The notes beneath the pieces are model-generated. The model ran no database searches, was not told where the DNA came from, and saw nothing but the letters and a program-made list of their open reading frames with translations. Source: Bryum argenteum (lineage: Eukaryota; Streptophyta; Bryopsida; Bryales; Bryaceae). Taken from it: DNA of 64,000 bases. Shown one piece after another: positions 60,931-64,000 of the stretch. The stretch is taken from the NCBI GenBank assembly GCA_037043015.1, contig CM073330.1, positions 14,650,512 to 14,714,511 of the forward strand. Direction: 5' to 3'. The position numbers and the translations under genes are program-made. Each line of letters opens with the position of its first letter. The stretch's first letter is position 1.

Positions 60931-61473
60931 ATGCTGAGCGTGGTGCGGGTGCACCTCCCGACCGACATTCCGATCGTAGGCTGCGAGTTGTCGGCCTATG
61001 TGTTGCTGCGTCGCGGTGACTCCAGCCTCTCCCCTGAAGATGTCACCGAAGCCTCCTCCACTGACGGATACTTTCTGCAGTGCCGCTGGTATGTCTATAT
61101 GGGGTTTAACTCTGTCTCCCTTTAAACGTATCGAATTAGGGTATCATCCTTTTCGAGCTTTTTGAAGATCAAATTTTGACTGAACCATTCCCTCGGGAAT
61201 CTGCTTGAGTCAAATTTCGAGTCAAATTTTTTGGAATGGCAGAGAATTATGGCAGTATGAATTTCCTTGGATATACCTTGTCGGCTGTCGACAGAGGTTG
61301 AATGTGTCACAGTTGATTGTCAGGTTATTTGAGAAAGTAACTCCAACAAGGTAAATATTAGTGTACGGTGACCGCAACGAGACAGTGATTTTAGTGATTT
61401 TGGCACTATATAGTCGTGAGACTGTGCTTTTATTTCATGTCCCTCGATTCGTTTTGCTGTGGAGTTCCACGTG

Positions 61474-61529
<56 letters not shown>

Positions 61530-64000
61530 TTCTCTCTCATCACCTTGAATTGTGGAAATGTCTCACAGGTATCGTTTGCAGAGTGAGCAGAAGGTATTAG
61601 TGTGCAGTGTGCACCCCTCGGAAGCTGCAACTTTGCAATGTGTGCAGTGCGTGAAAGCCAAGCTTGCGCAGTCGAAGAGCTTGCACTGCACGCAGAAATG
61701 TTTCACAGACTCATGGCGGCAGCATTTGATTATGCACCAGGAGGCTGCGGACAAGCGAGAGAATGGCGTGGAGGAGGAAGAGAGTCCGTTTTTCTTCAAT
61801 CCAGCTAAGACTCTGCGGTCGTTGGATGGGAGTTTAGGGGGTGCGGCAACGTACTCCAACAGCAATGGCTCCGTCTTCTCCAGCCCCGTTCGAATGGCGT
61901 CTCACAATCAGAACCAGGAAGCTGGTGATGTGTGGTGTGAGGTCGGGCAGGGTAAGACTTACACTCCAACTATGGAGGACGTTGGTCACGTTCTTAAGAT
62001 TGAGTGTGTGACCATCGATGGAAGCACGGGCCGGCCATCTGCTACTCCGCATCAGAGGCAAACTTCCCGAGTCATCCCTGCACCTTCTCCTACCCCTCGT
62101 CAACTGATGTCTGTAAACTCCATGGAGGGAGTTGAGGCCGATGGCCGGAGTGGGACTTTCACTGTGCTGTCTTACAATGTTTTGTCGGACCTTTATGCAA
62201 CCAGCGAGCAGTACAGCTACTGTCCTCCGTGGGCGTTGGCATGGACGTATCGGAGGCAGAATCTTCTGCGGGAGATTGTGGCTTACCGAGCAGATATCTT
62301 GTGTCTTCAGGAGGTAAAGATCTTGAAAAATCTCCCGTCTTGTCGTTGTGTTCAGTTGGGAGGTTCATTACTGTCAGGAACGAGTAAGCATTGCATTAGC
62401 AATATAGCGATCCTTAGAGAAGTGAGTTGGGTCTTTCACAACGTAGACTTGGAAATGCCTCCCTTCCCGGGAGGTTTATTGCTTTGGTGCGGAATTTGAA
62501 TGGAACGTTGTGTTGTGGATGTACAGGTGCAAAGTGATCACTATGAGGAGTTTTACGCGCCCGAGTTGGAGAAGCATGGGTATGCGGGTGTGTACAAGAA
62601 GAAAACTGGCGAGGTATAGTTCCAATACTTCGCGGCTCTTGTAGATTTGATAGTTCTCCAAGTTTGGGACTCGTATGCTGACATGTCGCTTGTAATTTAT
62701 GATCAGATTTATACGGGTTCTGTTTATGTCATCGATGGTTGTGCTACATTTTATCGACGCGATCGTTTCTCACTGGTGAAAAAATATGAGGTAGGATATC
62801 GATTCTCAGAAAGAATTTCCTGTTCAGTTCATAGTAGTTTAGTTTGTAATATCATCAGGTTCGCCGCAAGTAATATGATCGTGTTCCTGACCTCCGATGT
62901 GAAATGGTCGTTGTGCAGGTTGAGTTTAATAAAGCTGCACAGTCCTTGTCTGAAGCTTTAGTTCCAACAAATAAAAAGGCGGCTTTGAGTCGGCTTTTAA
63001 AGGTACGATTCTGGTGCATTTTTCTTCAGCATCCTTATTAGAGGCCTTGTACACTTTATTGACAACGTGCACACGTGAGAAAGCAGAAATTGTTGCCAGT
63101 GAAATTGCTCCGGATTGATCCTTTTTGTAGATTTTGCAGTTATGCTTCTTCATTGATTTCTGCAGATTATTTTACTGGTGAAGTGCTTTTGGCTATGTTA
63201 CGTGCAGGATAACGTGGCGTTGATTGTCGTACTGGAAGCCCGGGACTCTGGTGGGTTCATGGATGCCCAAGCACCTTCTGGCAAGCGTGGCCAGCTTCTA
63301 TGTGTGGTAAGTACTTTCATTAAATGATGTCATGTGAGCGACGTAAGACTAGCTGAAACGCATTATTTTGCTCACCTGCATACCATATTTCCTGATTTTT
63401 GCGTGTTTGAATTGTTACTCTCTCCTGGATTTGACTCAGTTGTCCTGGATGTTGTGCTGTTTGGGCAGGCAAATACGCACATTCATGCAAATCAGGAACT
63501 CAAGGATGTGAAGCTTTGGCAGGTGTGGAAAAACTTTACTTCAATGACCATGATTTGTTAAATTGATTCAATCACCATGATTTATTATGATTGTACACAA
63601 TATCATCTCCTGGGCACTTCTAGATCAAGAGTAAGAAGAATCTAGTCCGCTGATCAATGTTTTATGGAAGTACTGAAGCGTTCGGGTGCGTTTTGTGATC
63701 AGGTACACACTCTGCTCAAGGGACTTGAGAAGATTGCAGCCAGTGCAGATATCCCTATGTTGGTGGCTGGCGATTTCAACTCGGTTCCTGGCAGGTTGAT
63801 TGCTTCGCGCACATTGTATTGCGTTTTATACTGGCGAGAGTTAAGTTCTCTAACATGTTGCGGATCCTTTTGCAGTGCACCTCACTGTCTGTTGTCAACT
63901 GGCCGCGTTGATCCTGCCCATCCGGATCTGCAAGTCGATCCACTCAACATTCTGCGGCCTCCAAGCAAGCTCTTCCATTCACTCCCTTTGGTTAGTACTT
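60931..64000 (+). CDS. CCR4: CCR4 carbon catabolite repressor 4 deadenylase, 5' part
   Basis: Catalytic subunit of the CCR4-NOT complex, which shortens mRNA poly(A) tails in the cytoplasm. Nine in-frame exons are inside the window: 60931-61088, 61569-62313, 62527-62613, 62707-62790, 62919-63002, 63208-63306, 63469-63522, 63703-63794 and 63876-63990, coding 506 residues so far. A donor (GTTAGT) follows 63990 and the gene continues outside. The N-terminus MLSVVRVHLPTDIPIVGCEL is characteristic of the plant CCR4 group, followed by a Cys/His-rich MYND-like zinc motif (C64, H67, C76, C79, C92, C96, H104, H108). The exonuclease-endonuclease-phosphatase domain starts near residue 248: TVLSYNVLSDLYA (N256), LCLQE (metal-binding E301) and AGDFNSVPGS (D461, N463). 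The C-terminal His motif should lie past the edge. Confidence 0.95.
61475..61527. repeat. CT microsatellite in CCR4 intron 1
   Basis: An uninterrupted CT dinucleotide run of about 53 bases, 42 bases before the acceptor of exon 2, where it extends the pyrimidine-rich tract. Confidence 0.95.

Overview
The window is nuclear DNA of a land plant. Five multi-exon genes have ordinary GT-AG introns of about 70 to 700 bases and encode plant families: a CCR4 deadenylase, a TRF4/5-type poly(A) polymerase, an ERD6-like sugar transporter, an organellar RNase III-like protein and a RimP-like protein. An intronless SIAMESE-type cell-cycle inhibitor is also present. Short introns, well separated genes and many old minisatellites would fit a bryophyte or lycophyte, but the sequence alone does not settle the species.

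Layout: 0-2.7 kb holds minisatellites and the SMR-type inhibitor (minus). 5.2-10.5 kb is a nearly complete PIF/Harbinger DNA transposon with a DNA-binding-protein gene, an interrupted transposase, terminal inverted repeats and a TTA target duplication. 10.5-30.8 kb is AT-rich and gene-poor. It contains short non-autonomous DNA elements (including a TTAA-flanked family with its other copy at 4.3 kb), a minisatellite with a GC-rich core at 15.7-16.9 kb, a broken serine carboxypeptidase-like gene, an intronless divergent protein kinase, a fossil Copia fragment and another minisatellite at 28.2-29.3 kb.

30.8-49.1 kb is the gene-rich island. On the minus strand lie the TRF4/5-like gene (13 exons, 780 aa) and the RNase III-dsRBD protein (9 exons, 447 aa). 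On the plus strand lie the RimP-like protein (5 exons, 435 aa), a dead kinase fragment and the sugar transporter (18 exons, 506 aa). The RNase III-like and RimP-like genes are head to head and both appear mitochondrion-targeted, which suggests shared expression for mitochondrial ribosome biogenesis. The TRF4/5-like and CCR4 genes act at opposite ends of poly(A) metabolism.

49-60.4 kb is again repeats: two minisatellite arrays that look like one family lie on either side of a young Copia element (53.5-58.4 kb). From 60.9 kb to the window edge runs the 5' part of the CCR4 gene.

Exon boundaries were placed by eye from splice sites, reading phase and family knowledge. For the five multi-exon genes every junction kept frame, which is the main support for those models.
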